DNA from: CAYHGV01 sp964356135
Lineage (GTDB): Bacteria; Hydrothermota; Tepidihabitantia; CAYHGV01
DNA: 28,036 nucleotides
Assembly (NCBI GenBank): GCA_964356135.1
Contig: CAYHGV010000032.1
Coordinates: 1 to 28,036 of the forward strand
Direction: 5' to 3'
Every line of letters begins with the position of its first letter. Within the stretch, counting starts at the first letter, position 1. Below the pieces are notes generated by a model. The model made no database searches. It saw nothing but the letters and a program-made list of their open reading frames with translations, and was not told the origin of the DNA. The position numbers and the translations under genes were made by a program. Shown here piece by piece: positions 16,332-23,255 of the stretch.

Positions 16332-16361
16332 GGGCGGGGCGTGTCACCCCGCCCTTTTTTT
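16332..16361 (+). terminator. Rho-independent terminator of the giant surface protein gene
   Basis: Perfect 8-bp stem GGGCGGGG (16332-16339) / CCCCGCCC (16347-16354), 7-base loop, then seven T. Confidence 0.95.
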
Positions 16362-16441
16362 CGAAAATTGCAGCGGTCGGATTTATTCAACAAGGTTGAT
16401 TTATTGGATAATGTCAAAAAGTCAAGTCTGTTCCCCTCTTC

Positions 16442-16462
16442 CAGGGCATCCCCGGCATCGGC
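16442..16462. repeat. GGCATCCCCGGCATCGGC dispersed repeat, copy 1
   Basis: GGCATCCCCGGCATCGGC followed by an A-rich flank with ACTATAAT. A second exact copy is at 16747 and a third, diverged, at 18098. Confidence 0.7.
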
Positions 16463-16519
16463 AGATTATTAAAAAAACTATAATCCCCGCGTGCACTTCT
16501 TATTCCTTCTGCCGCCAGC

Positions 16520-16559
16520 AAAAAAAAACACTACCGGGGCTTGGTTACCTCGGCAGTGT
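16520..16559 (-). terminator. Minus-strand terminator (unit C)
   Basis: Stem ACACT (16559-16555) / AGTGT (16532-16528) with an inner CCG/CGG helix, followed on the minus strand by nine T. It is 250 bp past the TPR gene but only about 25 bp past a separate strong promoter's start point. Confidence 0.7.
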
Positions 16560-16582
16560 CTTGGGGGTGTAAACCATTTTAA
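16521..16582 (-). ncRNA. Putative short RNA, unit C
   Basis: Expected transcript of about 62 nt from the promoter at 16589-16616 to the terminator T-run. It holds no ORF. On the same strand the next feature is the oppositely oriented end of the giant gene, so it is not the leader of a downstream gene. Architecture and the AGAAGGAAT flank match units A and B. Confidence 0.4.
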
Positions 16583-16588
16583 ATTGTT

Positions 16589-16616
16589 ATTGTAGCTGCC
16601 TCTCAGTATTTGTCAA
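16589..16616 (-). promoter_or_regulatory. Promoter of unit C
   Basis: TTGACA at 16616-16611, 16 bp spacer, TACAAT at 16594-16589. Confidence 0.6.
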
Positions 16617-16746
16617 GATTTCCCCATCCGTGCCAAGTGTTCAGCTAAAAGTTCCTCGACAGTTTATAGCTCTATCTCAACTCTTTAAAAATTGCTCGCC
16701 GACCACTCATCTTCACCATTACTAACACCGCGGCCGTCGTCTCTTT

Positions 16747-16767
16747 CAGGGCATCCCCGGCATCGGC
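16747..16767. repeat. GGCATCCCCGGCATCGGC dispersed repeat, copy 2
   Basis: Exact core match to copy 1 plus the preceding CAG. The rest of the 16362-16809 gap shows no gene; it holds only copies 1 and 2 and unit C. Confidence 0.7.
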
Positions 16768-16809
16768 CGACCATCAAATAAATTTTAAAAGGGTAGTTTC
16801 GGGGCGGGG

Positions 16810-17877
16810 TTAGTCGGACTTCAATTCGAATTTAATTTTTTCAAGATTTTGTTTAACAAGTTTGCTTTCTGGTATAGCACCAATATCCATAAAAATTTTG
16901 TAGGCTTTATTCATATACTCAAATGCTTTTTTTAATTCTTTTTTATCAACACAAATTACCCCGAGGTTGAAGAGGTTGCTTGCCTCACATTGTTGGTTAC
17001 CGACTGCCCGGTAAATCTTCAGTGCGTTATTGATATATTTAAGGGCAGTGTCGAAATCGCCTTTAGTCTGATAGATTAACCCGATATTAGTGAGGGCGGC
17101 TGCCTCACCCTCCCGGTAACCGATCTCTTGATCAATCTTTAGCGCATGTTCGTAATACATGAGGGCCGTGTCGAGGTCACCTTTAGTGTCGTAGATTAAC
17201 CCGATGTTAGTGAGGGTGGCTGCCTCACCCTCCCGGTAACTGATCTCTTGGTCAATCTTTAGTGCCTCCTCGTGATATTTAAGGGCGTTGTCAAGGTCAC
17301 CTTTAGTCTGGTAGATTGCTCCGATGTTAGCAATGGTGCTTGCCTCACCTTGTCGGTAACTGATCTCTTGGTCAATCTTTAGTGCCTCCTCGTGATATTT
17401 AAGGGCGTTGTCGAGGTCGCCTTTAATCTGGTAGATTAACCCGATGTTGCCGAGGGCATTCGATTTCCCTTTAGCATCATTAACCTTATCAGCAAGCAGA
17501 GTCGATTCTTCGTAATTGTCAAAAGCTTCATCAAAGTAACCAGTATAATTATAACAAAGCCCAATCAAATTATAAAGATATACTCTTTCAGTGTCTTGAG
17601 AAGTTTTTAATGCTTCTTTAAAAGAATCGATCGCTTTTACCCACCTAAATTTTGTCATTGCCTTTAAGCCTTTGCGGGTAAAGTTCTTTGTTTCCTTTGT
17701 TTTAGAGTTGGGGATTCCATTTATTTCTATCTTTTTCCCAGTTGCTTTTTCAGCAATTTCACGTATCTTTTCGAGACTTTTACTCCGGTCAATTAAATAA
17801 AGGATGAAGGCTATTAAAGTAATAAGGAACCCAACCATTCCCGCAACTCCAAAAAGCCAAACATAACCTTGTGGCAT
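16810..17877 (-). CDS. Membrane-anchored TPR protein
   Basis: 355 residues. One N-terminal membrane helix (WLFGVAGMVGFLITLIAFIL), then a charged linker, then seven or so TPR units at 40-residue spacing from about residue 70, such as GLIYQIKGDLDNALKYHEEA and AIYQTKGDLDNALKYHEEA. The helical hairpins carry the usual Gly/Tyr/Ala pattern. TPR arrays bind partner proteins; the partner is unknown. The middle repeats are almost identical in DNA (120-bp period), showing recent expansion. ATG 17877 (MPQGY) is preferred over TTG 17886 because the TTG overlaps the promoter -10 box. That leaves a leaderless mRNA; a perfect AAAGGAGG at about 17915 is too far away to serve it. Confidence 0.85.
   Translation of the reverse strand: MPQGYVWLFGVAGMVGFLITLIAFILYLIDRSKSLEKIREIAEKATGKKIEINGIPNSKTKETKNFTRKGLKAMTKFRWVKAIDSFKEALKTSQDTERVYLYNLIGLCYNYTGYFDEAFDNYEESTLLADKVNDAKGKSNALGNIGLIYQIKGDLDNALKYHEEALKIDQEISYRQGEASTIANIGAIYQTKGDLDNALKYHEEALKIDQEISYREGEAATLTNIGLIYDTKGDLDTALMYYEHALKIDQEIGYREGEAAALTNIGLIYQTKGDFDTALKYINNALKIYRAVGNQQCEASNLFNLGVICVDKKELKKAFEYMNKAYKIFMDIGAIPESKLVKQNLEKIKFELKSD
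17040..17459 (-). repeat. 120-bp tandem TPR-coding DNA repeats
   Basis: Successive 120-bp units share long runs such as AACTGATCTCTTGGTCAATC and TGATATTTAAGGGCGTTGTC (plus strand), with only a few differences between the two best copies (about 17233-17352 and 17353-17459). Confidence 0.75.
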
Positions 17878-17885
17878 ATTCGTCA

Positions 17886-17913
17886 ATTTTACTTTAAATA
17901 AGACCTAAGTCAA
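17886..17913 (-). promoter_or_regulatory. Leaderless promoter of the TPR gene
   Basis: TTGACT at 17913-17908, 16 bp spacer, TAAAAT at 17891-17886, then 8 bp to the ATG at 17877. Confidence 0.6.
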
Positions 17914-18097
17914 CACCTCCTTTAGATATTTTACTTCAAGTTAAATAGAGATTCTCCTCCTCCAGAGCTTGAAAAAGTCACTTGCCGATCTTCTAAAATT
18001 TCAGCCCTTCATAGGCCAATGGCACAAACTGCCTGTTTTTTAATACCAGGCAATGTTTAAAACTCACTCGCGGGGCCATATTTTCTCAAGCTGTCAA

Positions 18098-18117
18098 CAG
18101 AATCCACGGCATCGGCC
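18098..18117. repeat. GGCATCCCCGGCATCGGC dispersed repeat, diverged copy 3
   Basis: CAGAATCCACGGCATCGGCC followed by an A-rich flank with TTATAGT. It sits in the 260-bp gap between the protease and TPR genes, which also has a TGCCTG/CAGGCA hairpin at 18030-18052. Confidence 0.5.
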
Positions 18118-18146
18118 GCTTGCTCAAAAAATTATAGTAATGAGAA

Positions 18147-18974
18147 TTATTTTTTCTCTTCTTTTAACAGTTTCTGAAAATATGTGCGGAAATCTTCAAT
18201 CTGATCCAGTTTTTCCATTATTGCTTTTGCTGAAATACAAGCCCCAATCCCTATTGGTAGATCAAAAAATTTCAAAGTATCTCCTTTAAAAGCCCGGTAG
18301 GTAGAATCTACAAACGCGGCATCAATCATACCCAGGAACCGAAAAGTATCAGCTTCATCATAGCCAAAAACCGGAGAACCACTACTGCCTTGTGAAACTA
18401 ATCCATCTATTAGAAATTGTACTGAATTGCTATCGCCGTAAGCTATACGCGCAGAACGCATAAGAGGCATCTTCATTGATTCGGTTCGGACCCACATAGT
18501 CCCTGGGAATCCAGTATAAACAACAAACTGACCAGTAAATGGAACGGCGTATAATTTTGTTGGGATACCTCTCCCATGTAAAACAGTATCAGTAATGGCA
18601 ATAAGAGAAATATCATATGGGGGAGGGTTAACTTGGCAGACTATACCATGATGGAAATTCATCGTATTATTTAAGATTGTTTCAACAGTCAAAGTATCGT
18701 TTTCGCTTATTCCGGCATCCTGGGTAACATGGTAACAGGTGACAATATAGGAAGCAGTAGATTTATATGTCGTAATAAATCCGCTTCCTATAAAATTTCC
18801 ATTTCTTAGTAAATATACAGTAGCCTCGCATGATTGCTTATACAAATCTGGATCCAAATTGTACGGATTGGAAGCACGCGCATGGAGAATATTTAGTCCC
18901 AGGATAATTAGTATTAGTAATAAGAATAGTTTTTCTAAGTATCCCTTCCGGTTTTTCACTTTTTGTGGGGTCAT
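18147..18974 (-). CDS. Secreted trypsin-like serine protease
   Basis: 275 residues. A basic N-terminus and hydrophobic helix (KLFLLLILIILGLNILHARA) act as signal peptide or anchor. The chymotrypsin-fold triad is in order: His82 in SYIVTCYHV, Asp121 in YDISLIAI, Ser198 in VSQGSSGSPVFG. The length fits a protease domain alone, without PDZ, so it differs from DegP-type proteases. Likely periplasmic. Its AAGGAGG site lies five bases before the ATG, and it begins 39 bp after the small HTH-like gene, so both form one operon read from 19340. The neighbour may regulate it (inference). Confidence 0.85.
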   Translation of the reverse strand: MTPQKVKNRKGYLEKLFLLLILIILGLNILHARASNPYNLDPDLYKQSCEATVYLLRNGNFIGSGFITTYKSTASYIVTCYHVTQDAGISENDTLTVETILNNTMNFHHGIVCQVNPPPYDISLIAITDTVLHGRGIPTKLYAVPFTGQFVVYTGFPGTMWVRTESMKMPLMRSARIAYGDSNSVQFLIDGLVSQGSSGSPVFGYDEADTFRFLGMIDAAFVDSTYRAFKGDTLKFFDLPIGIGACISAKAIMEKLDQIEDFRTYFQKLLKEEKK

Positions 18975-19013
18975 TTCAACCTCCTTATTTTATTCAAAAT
19001 TTTATTCAAATTC

Positions 19014-19340
19014 TTACTCGGATTCCAAAAGGCGCTTCACCGTCATAAAACTGATTGGTCTGCCTTCCTCGATACTCAAAAGCTTTGCTATTGTCCGAAG
19101 CGAATTCCCTTTCTCCCTCATTTCCTTCAATTGCTTTGCTTTAAATCTTAGATCGCCCATCAAAAATGTTTTTGGAACATAAATGGTTTTCCCAACCATC
19201 CCGGTGTCTTCAAACCTTTTCCAAATATCGACGGGCCAGCGACCAGGAAATTGTGGTATCCATACCGTCTTGCCTCGAAAGCCCATCTCGACCAAATAAC
19301 TCCATAGTTCATGCGACAAAGTTCCTTTCCAACGGCCCAT
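19014..19340 (-). CDS. Small protein with C-terminal helix-turn-helix-like segment
   Basis: 108 residues. Not recognised as a family. The first 65 residues are rich in Trp/Gly/Phe (GFRGKTVWIPQFPGRWPVDI). The last 35 (REKGNSLRTIAKLLSIEEGR then SFMTVKRLL) resemble the recombinase-type HTH that reads DNA in resolvases. It could be a regulator of the protease gene that follows, or a leftover DNA-binding end of a mobile-element protein. The mRNA is predicted leaderless, with the -10 box 6 bp before the ATG. Direct repeats at 19383 and 19428 lie just upstream of the promoter and could be its binding sites. Confidence 0.7.
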   Translation of the reverse strand: MGRWKGTLSHELWSYLVEMGFRGKTVWIPQFPGRWPVDIWKRFEDTGMVGKTIYVPKTFLMGDLRFKAKQLKEMREKGNSLRTIAKLLSIEEGRPISFMTVKRLLESE

Positions 19341-19346
19341 GTTTGA

Positions 19347-19374
19347 ATCATATATTACCGTAAAAATTTGTCAA
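19347..19374 (-). promoter_or_regulatory. Leaderless promoter of the HTH-protease operon
   Basis: TTGACA at 19374-19369, 16 bp spacer, TATGAT at 19352-19347, then 6 bp to the ATG at 19340. Confidence 0.75.
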
Positions 19375-19382
19375 GCGAAAAG

Positions 19383-19455
19383 TGTAACAGTTCTTAGGAT
19401 TCTTAGGAATGTCCCCTTTTTTATCGCTGTAACATTTCTTAGGATTGTTAGGAAT
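19383..19455. repeat. Two 28-bp direct repeats
   Basis: Copies at 19383-19410 and 19428-19455 share TGTAACA, TTCTTAGGATT and TTAGGAAT in order, with two mismatches, 45 bp apart. TTAGGA occurs twice in each copy. They lie directly upstream of the HTH-gene promoter. The first runs into GTCCCC, the core of the GGGGAC repeat family. Confidence 0.8.
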
Positions 19456-19492
19456 TCTCGCTTTTGTGCTCAGAATGTACTCGAAAAAAAAA

Positions 19493-19732
19493 TCACTCGC
19501 CGCCCCCCCTAAACCTCAACTTTTGACAGCGTCTTAGTCCAATACGTTTTATTGTGCCATCCATGGAAAAAAAATACTCTATTGCATCGATTAAACTGGA
19601 TTTTCCTTTTGCATTGGGAGCAAATATAGCTAAAGACTTCGGAGAATTATTTTCATATAGTAAGAAATTCTGTTCTTTCAAAAAGGCTCTAAAACCGGAT
19701 ATGGTAATTTTTTCTAAATATATTCGACTCAT
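19493..19732 (-). pseudogene. Truncated SMC/RecF-like AAA ATPase
   Basis: 79 residues, only the N-terminal strand and P-loop of an SMC/RecF/AAA_23-type ATPase: YLEKITISGFRAF, then the Walker A IFAPNAKGKSSLIDAIEYFF. Intact relatives have several hundred residues with a coiled coil, signature motif and Walker B. Here the frame runs into a G-tract (RLRFRGGGE in character) and stops, and what follows is repeat DNA, so the gene is cut short. Its ATG overlaps the upstream stop as ATGA, so it was once translationally coupled to the small gene before it. Such pairs occur in ABC-ATPase-based defence operons (inference). Confidence 0.75.
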
Positions 19733-19944
19733 TTTTCTTCATCCGATTTAATTTTAGCTCTTCTTTCTGCCAATTCTTTTATTTTTTTAAAAGATTCGAT
19801 AAAATCATTCGTAACAGTATTAGTTTTTATAATTGTATTTTCAAGGATTTCAATTAATTCAAGGTCAACATTCTCTTTTGTTTTTAAGAACGCTGTTAAT
19901 TCTGAAACGAAATCAGATGTTGATTTGAAATCTGTTACTTCCAT
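19729..19944 (-). CDS. Small helical protein, possible partner of the lost ATPase
   Basis: 71 residues, almost entirely predicted helix with many charges (FIESFKKIKELAERRAKIKS). No family recognised. It overlaps the truncated ATPase by 4 bp, so it may be an accessory or middle component of that ATPase system. The ATG at 19944 (MEVTDF) is used; a TTG at 19962 is equally unsupported by a ribosome site. It lies 26 bp after the decarboxylase. It may be non-functional now that its partner is broken. Confidence 0.55.
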   Translation of the reverse strand: MEVTDFKSTSDFVSELTAFLKTKENVDLELIEILENTIIKTNTVTNDFIESFKKIKELAERRAKIKSDEEK

Positions 19945-19970
19945 AATTGAATTATGGGTCAAAACGGATT

Positions 19971-21236
19971 TTACGATATTTCTTTTGAAAGTACATCTTG
20001 ATATGTCTCTCTTTTTCGTACCAGCCTATATTTATTGCCATCCACAAGCACAATTGCAGGGCGAGGATAAGAAAACTGATTAGCTAACGACATTGTATAG
20101 GCCCCACAATTCAAAATCAAAATATAATCACCGGTTTTTAAAGGCCTTAGAAACTTTGAGGTAGGTAACACATCATGTTTCATGCATAAAGGACCTCCTA
20201 ATGAAATATTGGAAGTCATTCCACGTCCGGGAATAGGTGGAACGAAGATCTCGTACTTGGCCGAAAGAAGTGATGGTAAATTGTTAAGCCCAACATCACA
20301 TATAATCCATCTTTGCTTATTTTTTTGTTTTATAGAAATTACTTTGCTAATGCAAATGACTGCGTCATTGACGATGTACCGACCTGGTTCAACAGCTAAT
20401 TTAAAATCAGAATAGGACGCACTTTTTGATATTGATCCTGAAACTATATCAGCAAATGAATCGATAGGCATAACTCGACCTGGGTTAAGAAGCTGATCAT
20501 TAGGAAAACCTCCTCCGATATCGACAACCTCGATGTTTAGATTTAATTTTTTTTCTAAGCATTCCTTTAATGCTAATAATTGTTTTAAAGTCTTTTCATA
20601 TACCCTAATGTTAGTAATATTGGTGCCGATATGCATATGAATCCCTCTAATAAATAACCGTTTCTCATGTATAGCTTGCGCATAAATTTTTATTGCATCT
20701 TTCGGAAGAAGACCAAATTTAGATGTTACATCCTCAAAGGGGTCAATTCTTACTCCTATATTCGTTGTATTTTTTGTTTTGTTACAAATCCTAATTATGG
20801 TTTCCAATTCCTCCAAGGATTCAATATTGATGAGGTAAACCTTATTCTCAATAGCATGGTAGATTTCTTGGTAATTCTTTGCGGGGCCGTTAAAGATAAT
20901 CTTATCTCCGGGGAAACCGACTTTTAATGCGATGAATAGCTCTAAACCGGAAACTACTTCAGCTCCCGAGCCATTTTCTTTTAATAAACTACATATTGAG
21001 GAATTAGAATTCGTTTTAAAGGAATAAAACGTTCTAACTTCGCAAGGACATTTGCTAAACGCCTTCGTGAGTTTCTTGTAATTTGACAACAATTTTTTCT
21101 TACTTATAACAAACGTAGGCGTACCAAAATTTACAAAGAGTTCTTGAATATCAACTTCCTCTATGGTCATACGTCCATTACGGTTATATAAGAAGGCTCC
21201 TAAATTGCTGTGTTTATTTAACCTTTTTTTATTCAA
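19971..21236 (-). CDS. Fold-III PLP-dependent decarboxylase, LysA-like
   Basis: 421 residues. Alanine-racemase-fold decarboxylase of the diaminopimelate/ornithine group. Seen: Lys74 in YSFKTNSN for the PLP Schiff base, GSGAEVVSGLEL, HMHIGTNIT, the phosphate-binding DIGGGFP (239-245), AVEPGRYIV (281-289), the partner-subunit Cys351 in GGPLCMKHD, and CGAYTMSLANQFSYPRP. Substrate is open: the context is not lysine synthesis, and relatives also decarboxylate carrier-bound or modified amino acids in specialised metabolism. The longer upstream frame reads through the preceding gene, so TTG 21236, 4 bp after that stop, is preferred (GTG 21251 is possible). AT-rich codon use. Cotranscribed with the nucleotidyltransferase. 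Confidence 0.85.
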   Translation of the reverse strand: MNKKRLNKHSNLGAFLYNRNGRMTIEEVDIQELFVNFGTPTFVISKKKLLSNYKKLTKAFSKCPCEVRTFYSFKTNSNSSICSLLKENGSGAEVVSGLELFIALKVGFPGDKIIFNGPAKNYQEIYHAIENKVYLINIESLEELETIIRICNKTKNTTNIGVRIDPFEDVTSKFGLLPKDAIKIYAQAIHEKRLFIRGIHMHIGTNITNIRVYEKTLKQLLALKECLEKKLNLNIEVVDIGGGFPNDQLLNPGRVMPIDSFADIVSGSISKSASYSDFKLAVEPGRYIVNDAVICISKVISIKQKNKQRWIICDVGLNNLPSLLSAKYEIFVPPIPGRGMTSNISLGGPLCMKHDVLPTSKFLRPLKTGDYILILNCGAYTMSLANQFSYPRPAIVLVDGNKYRLVRKRETYQDVLSKEIS

Positions 21237-21240
21237 ACTG

Positions 21241-22101
21241 CTACCCCACACATTTTTTATGGTTAATGCTCTTATATCTCTTATAACATAAATTAAGATA
21301 TTCCAACGCTCTATCAAATAAACTCCTTATGTAATTCAAATCTGCATAGGTCTTATTAGCATCTATATTCCCTATTTCCTCTAACAATTCGTAATGTGAG
21401 ATTTTACTCTTTTTAGCAAATTCTAAAACATCAGGCCATGTTTTAATATCCTTCTCATTCTCACCCATCTCTAAAAACAAAGCCGCACTAATATACTTTA
21501 AACAATACTTCAGGTAGTGAATTCCATAGTCTTTTAAGAGTTCTTCTGGTAGATCTGTACATTGAACGTATATATTCGCTTTAGTGAGATCCCGAAGGGT
21601 ATAGCTGTATATATTTTCAAAAAAGATTTTTTTTGTGACTCTTGTTCTAATTGCATTCAGTATTTTATGGTTACCATAAATTATGTTCGCCGATTGGCAT
21701 ATTCCTTTGATTAGCGAAGGTATTTCCCATTCTAAAAGATAGCCTACAGAAGGATATACCAATAAATGTATCAACTCTACTTTACGTTTTGTTTGTTTAA
21801 TACCGAAAAAGAGGGCATGATCCTCTAGACCAATTGTTGGTACTATCATTATACTACCTTCATAGCCGCTTCTGATTTCATTAATCAAACTAAGAAGGAG
21901 ACCATAACTTTTTCTATTAATAGGTTGAACTTTAGGGGTTTCATCAAGGATGATGATAATATCAAGGTCGCTTCTTTGTAGGAAAAATTTTTCGTTCCGA
22001 CTCCCAAAAGTAGCAACCAAGGCAATATCTTCGGACCGTATTTTTATACTTTTGGTTAATTTTTTAAGAAATTCATTTAAAAGATCGCATCCCTTAGACA
22101 T
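21241..22101 (-). CDS. Nucleotidyltransferase-domain protein with helical C-terminus
   Basis: 286 residues. The Pol-beta-type minimal nucleotidyltransferase motif is intact: FGSRNEKFFLQRSDLDIIII gives the Gly33-Ser34 turn and metal-binding Asp45 and Asp47, and the third acid is probably Glu109 in KVELIHLLV. Residues 130-280 are helical, HEPN/AadA-like in layout (YIRSLFDRALEYLNLCYKRY). Members move NMP groups onto small molecules, proteins or tRNAs; this one cannot be assigned. It is not a CD-NTase by motif context. It lies between a membrane-protein gene (42 bp away) and the PLP decarboxylase (4 bp away), suggesting a shared pathway. Weak AAGG ribosome site. Confidence 0.8.
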   Translation of the reverse strand: MSKGCDLLNEFLKKLTKSIKIRSEDIALVATFGSRNEKFFLQRSDLDIIIILDETPKVQPINRKSYGLLLSLINEIRSGYEGSIMIVPTIGLEDHALFFGIKQTKRKVELIHLLVYPSVGYLLEWEIPSLIKGICQSANIIYGNHKILNAIRTRVTKKIFFENIYSYTLRDLTKANIYVQCTDLPEELLKDYGIHYLKYCLKYISAALFLEMGENEKDIKTWPDVLEFAKKSKISHYELLEEIGNIDANKTYADLNYIRSLFDRALEYLNLCYKRYKSINHKKCVG

Positions 22102-22143
22102 AGTTTGACCTTAGTTGAGCTATTTTTTCCCTCATAGGTTCAT

Positions 22144-22980
22144 TTATCTATAATGTTCAAAATTTTTTCCCAAAGAAGAGGAGCAAATACAGCGATCGCC
22201 GAGAGGAAGTTTTTGTTGTTCCCGGAGATGCTCTTTCGCTTTCTCCCATAATACATTTGTAAAGAGTTCTATTAAATCTTTTATCGCCCCTTTGTTTTCT
22301 ACGCGGATTCCTGCACTATACACTAGTGCCTTTTTTACATCTTCGCCGGTGCAAAACCCAATTATTCCGGCTTTCGGATCATGACCTTCCTCAATGATAA
22401 AGTAATCAGTGTCTAATTCCATAGGATAGTGCAATATCATAGCGCGTCCATCTCTCAGAGCGTCTCTCAAAATTTGGTATCTCCCCGACTTGTCATTCTT
22501 TGCGCATACCTGTGAGAGGAACCAATTCCGCATATATTCATTTTTTTCACTAGAGAAGCAAACAAGTCTCCTATAAATTGCCCACCTTTTTATTCCGTTT
22601 AATACTTCATTTTCAAATTCTTCTTTGTTTGGATATGAAGATGTGTCGTAACCGTTTGATTCTTTCTTTAAAAATTTTGCCAACCCTGTTGCTATACGCC
22701 AATTTTCCTCCGAAGAAGTTGTATGCATAAACCCGATCGAGGATTTGACCTCCGCTATACCCCCCTCTATTGTTTCAACTCTTCGACCGATTTCTTCTAT
22801 TTTAAAACTTCGCCTTACTGCATGAATCGCTATTAAACATAAAAGTAATAAAATAACTGTAAATATTTGCTCTTTAGGGACTACCCCAGTGTATTCGAGT
22901 ATAAGCGCTATCGCCGTAGCTATTATAAGAACGATAGCGTCGAGATTTCCAATAATAGTTTGTATAAAGTTTGATTTCAT
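22144..22980 (-). CDS. Two-helix membrane protein with unknown cytosolic domain
   Basis: 278 residues. Two membrane helices (AIVLIIATAIALILEYTGVV and FTVILLLLCLIAIHAV), a short coiled coil (IEEIGRRVETIEGGIAEVKS), then a 190-residue soluble domain with YRRLVCFSSE, RDGRAMILHYPMELDTDYFI and ALVYSAGIRVENKGAI. I do not recognise the domain; the strand pattern is faintly like PLD-type or sensor folds without an HKD motif. It starts behind GAGGGG five bases upstream. First gene of the run that continues with the nucleotidyltransferase and decarboxylase. It could be a sensor or effector anchored at the membrane (inference). Confidence 0.75.
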   Translation of the reverse strand: MKSNFIQTIIGNLDAIVLIIATAIALILEYTGVVPKEQIFTVILLLLCLIAIHAVRRSFKIEEIGRRVETIEGGIAEVKSSIGFMHTTSSEENWRIATGLAKFLKKESNGYDTSSYPNKEEFENEVLNGIKRWAIYRRLVCFSSEKNEYMRNWFLSQVCAKNDKSGRYQILRDALRDGRAMILHYPMELDTDYFIIEEGHDPKAGIIGFCTGEDVKKALVYSAGIRVENKGAIKDLIELFTNVLWEKAKEHLREQQKLPLGDRCICSSSLGKNFEHYR

Positions 22981-23066
22981 TGTTTCCCCTCTAACCCCTT
23001 TTTATCGTATCTAATGTATGATAATTTATTCTTGTTAAATTAATAAACACCGTTGTTTTGGTTCTG

Positions 23067-23102
23067 TTAATCCTCATCTCCAGTTAGATAATAACCATAC
23101 AC
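23067..23102 (-). CDS. 11-codon leader ORF with strong ribosome site
   Basis: GTG at 23102 lies 6 bases after a perfect AGGAGGT (23115-23109). The peptide is VYGYYLTGDED, with three Tyr in five codons. It lies between the unit A terminator and the membrane-protein gene on the same strand, so it fits a leader peptide. Too short to support on coding statistics. Confidence 0.3.
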   Translation of the reverse strand: MYGYYLTGDED

Positions 23103-23143
23103 TCGTTTACCTCCTAAGTTATTTAGTTTATGCTATTCCTTCC

Positions 23144-23182
23144 AAACAAAAACAACCGCTGACTGTTTCCAGCCATCGGTTG
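23144..23182 (-). terminator. Minus-strand terminator (unit A)
   Basis: Stem CAACCG (23182-23177) / CGGTTG (23158-23153), one mismatch, then TGGCTG-GAAA-CAGTCA with a GNRA-type tetraloop, followed on the minus strand by TTTTTGTTT. Confidence 0.75.
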
Positions 23183-23221
23183 CTCGTCTGTAAAATTATT
23201 AACAAAACCCCCAAAAAACAT
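23146..23221 (-). ncRNA. Putative short RNA or attenuator, unit A
   Basis: Expected transcript of about 75 nt from the promoter at 23228-23255 to the terminator. It shares TTTTTGGGGG and CGAGCAACCGATGGC with unit B. On the same strand it lies 165 bp upstream of the membrane protein/nucleotidyltransferase operon, so it may be an attenuated leader. Confidence 0.45.
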
Positions 23222-23227
23222 TGCACA

Positions 23228-23255
23228 ATATTAGTTATTTTAAGAATTTTGTCAA
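23228..23255 (-). promoter_or_regulatory. Promoter of unit A
   Basis: TTGACA at 23255-23250, 16 bp spacer, TAATAT (4/6) at 23233-23228. Confidence 0.5.

Noticed and set aside
17914..17923. AAAGGAGGTG as the ribosome site of the TPR gene
   Set aside because: It lies more than 35 bases before the chosen ATG and at or upstream of the predicted -35 box; no usable frame begins at the right distance from it.
19383..19455. CRISPR array
   Set aside because: Only two repeat copies with one spacer, no further units and no cas genes.
21241..22101. CBASS-type CD-NTase operon
   Set aside because: The nucleotidyltransferase looks like the minimal MNT/AadA type, and no recognised CBASS effector (nuclease, SAVED, patatin) or ancillary gene is next to it.
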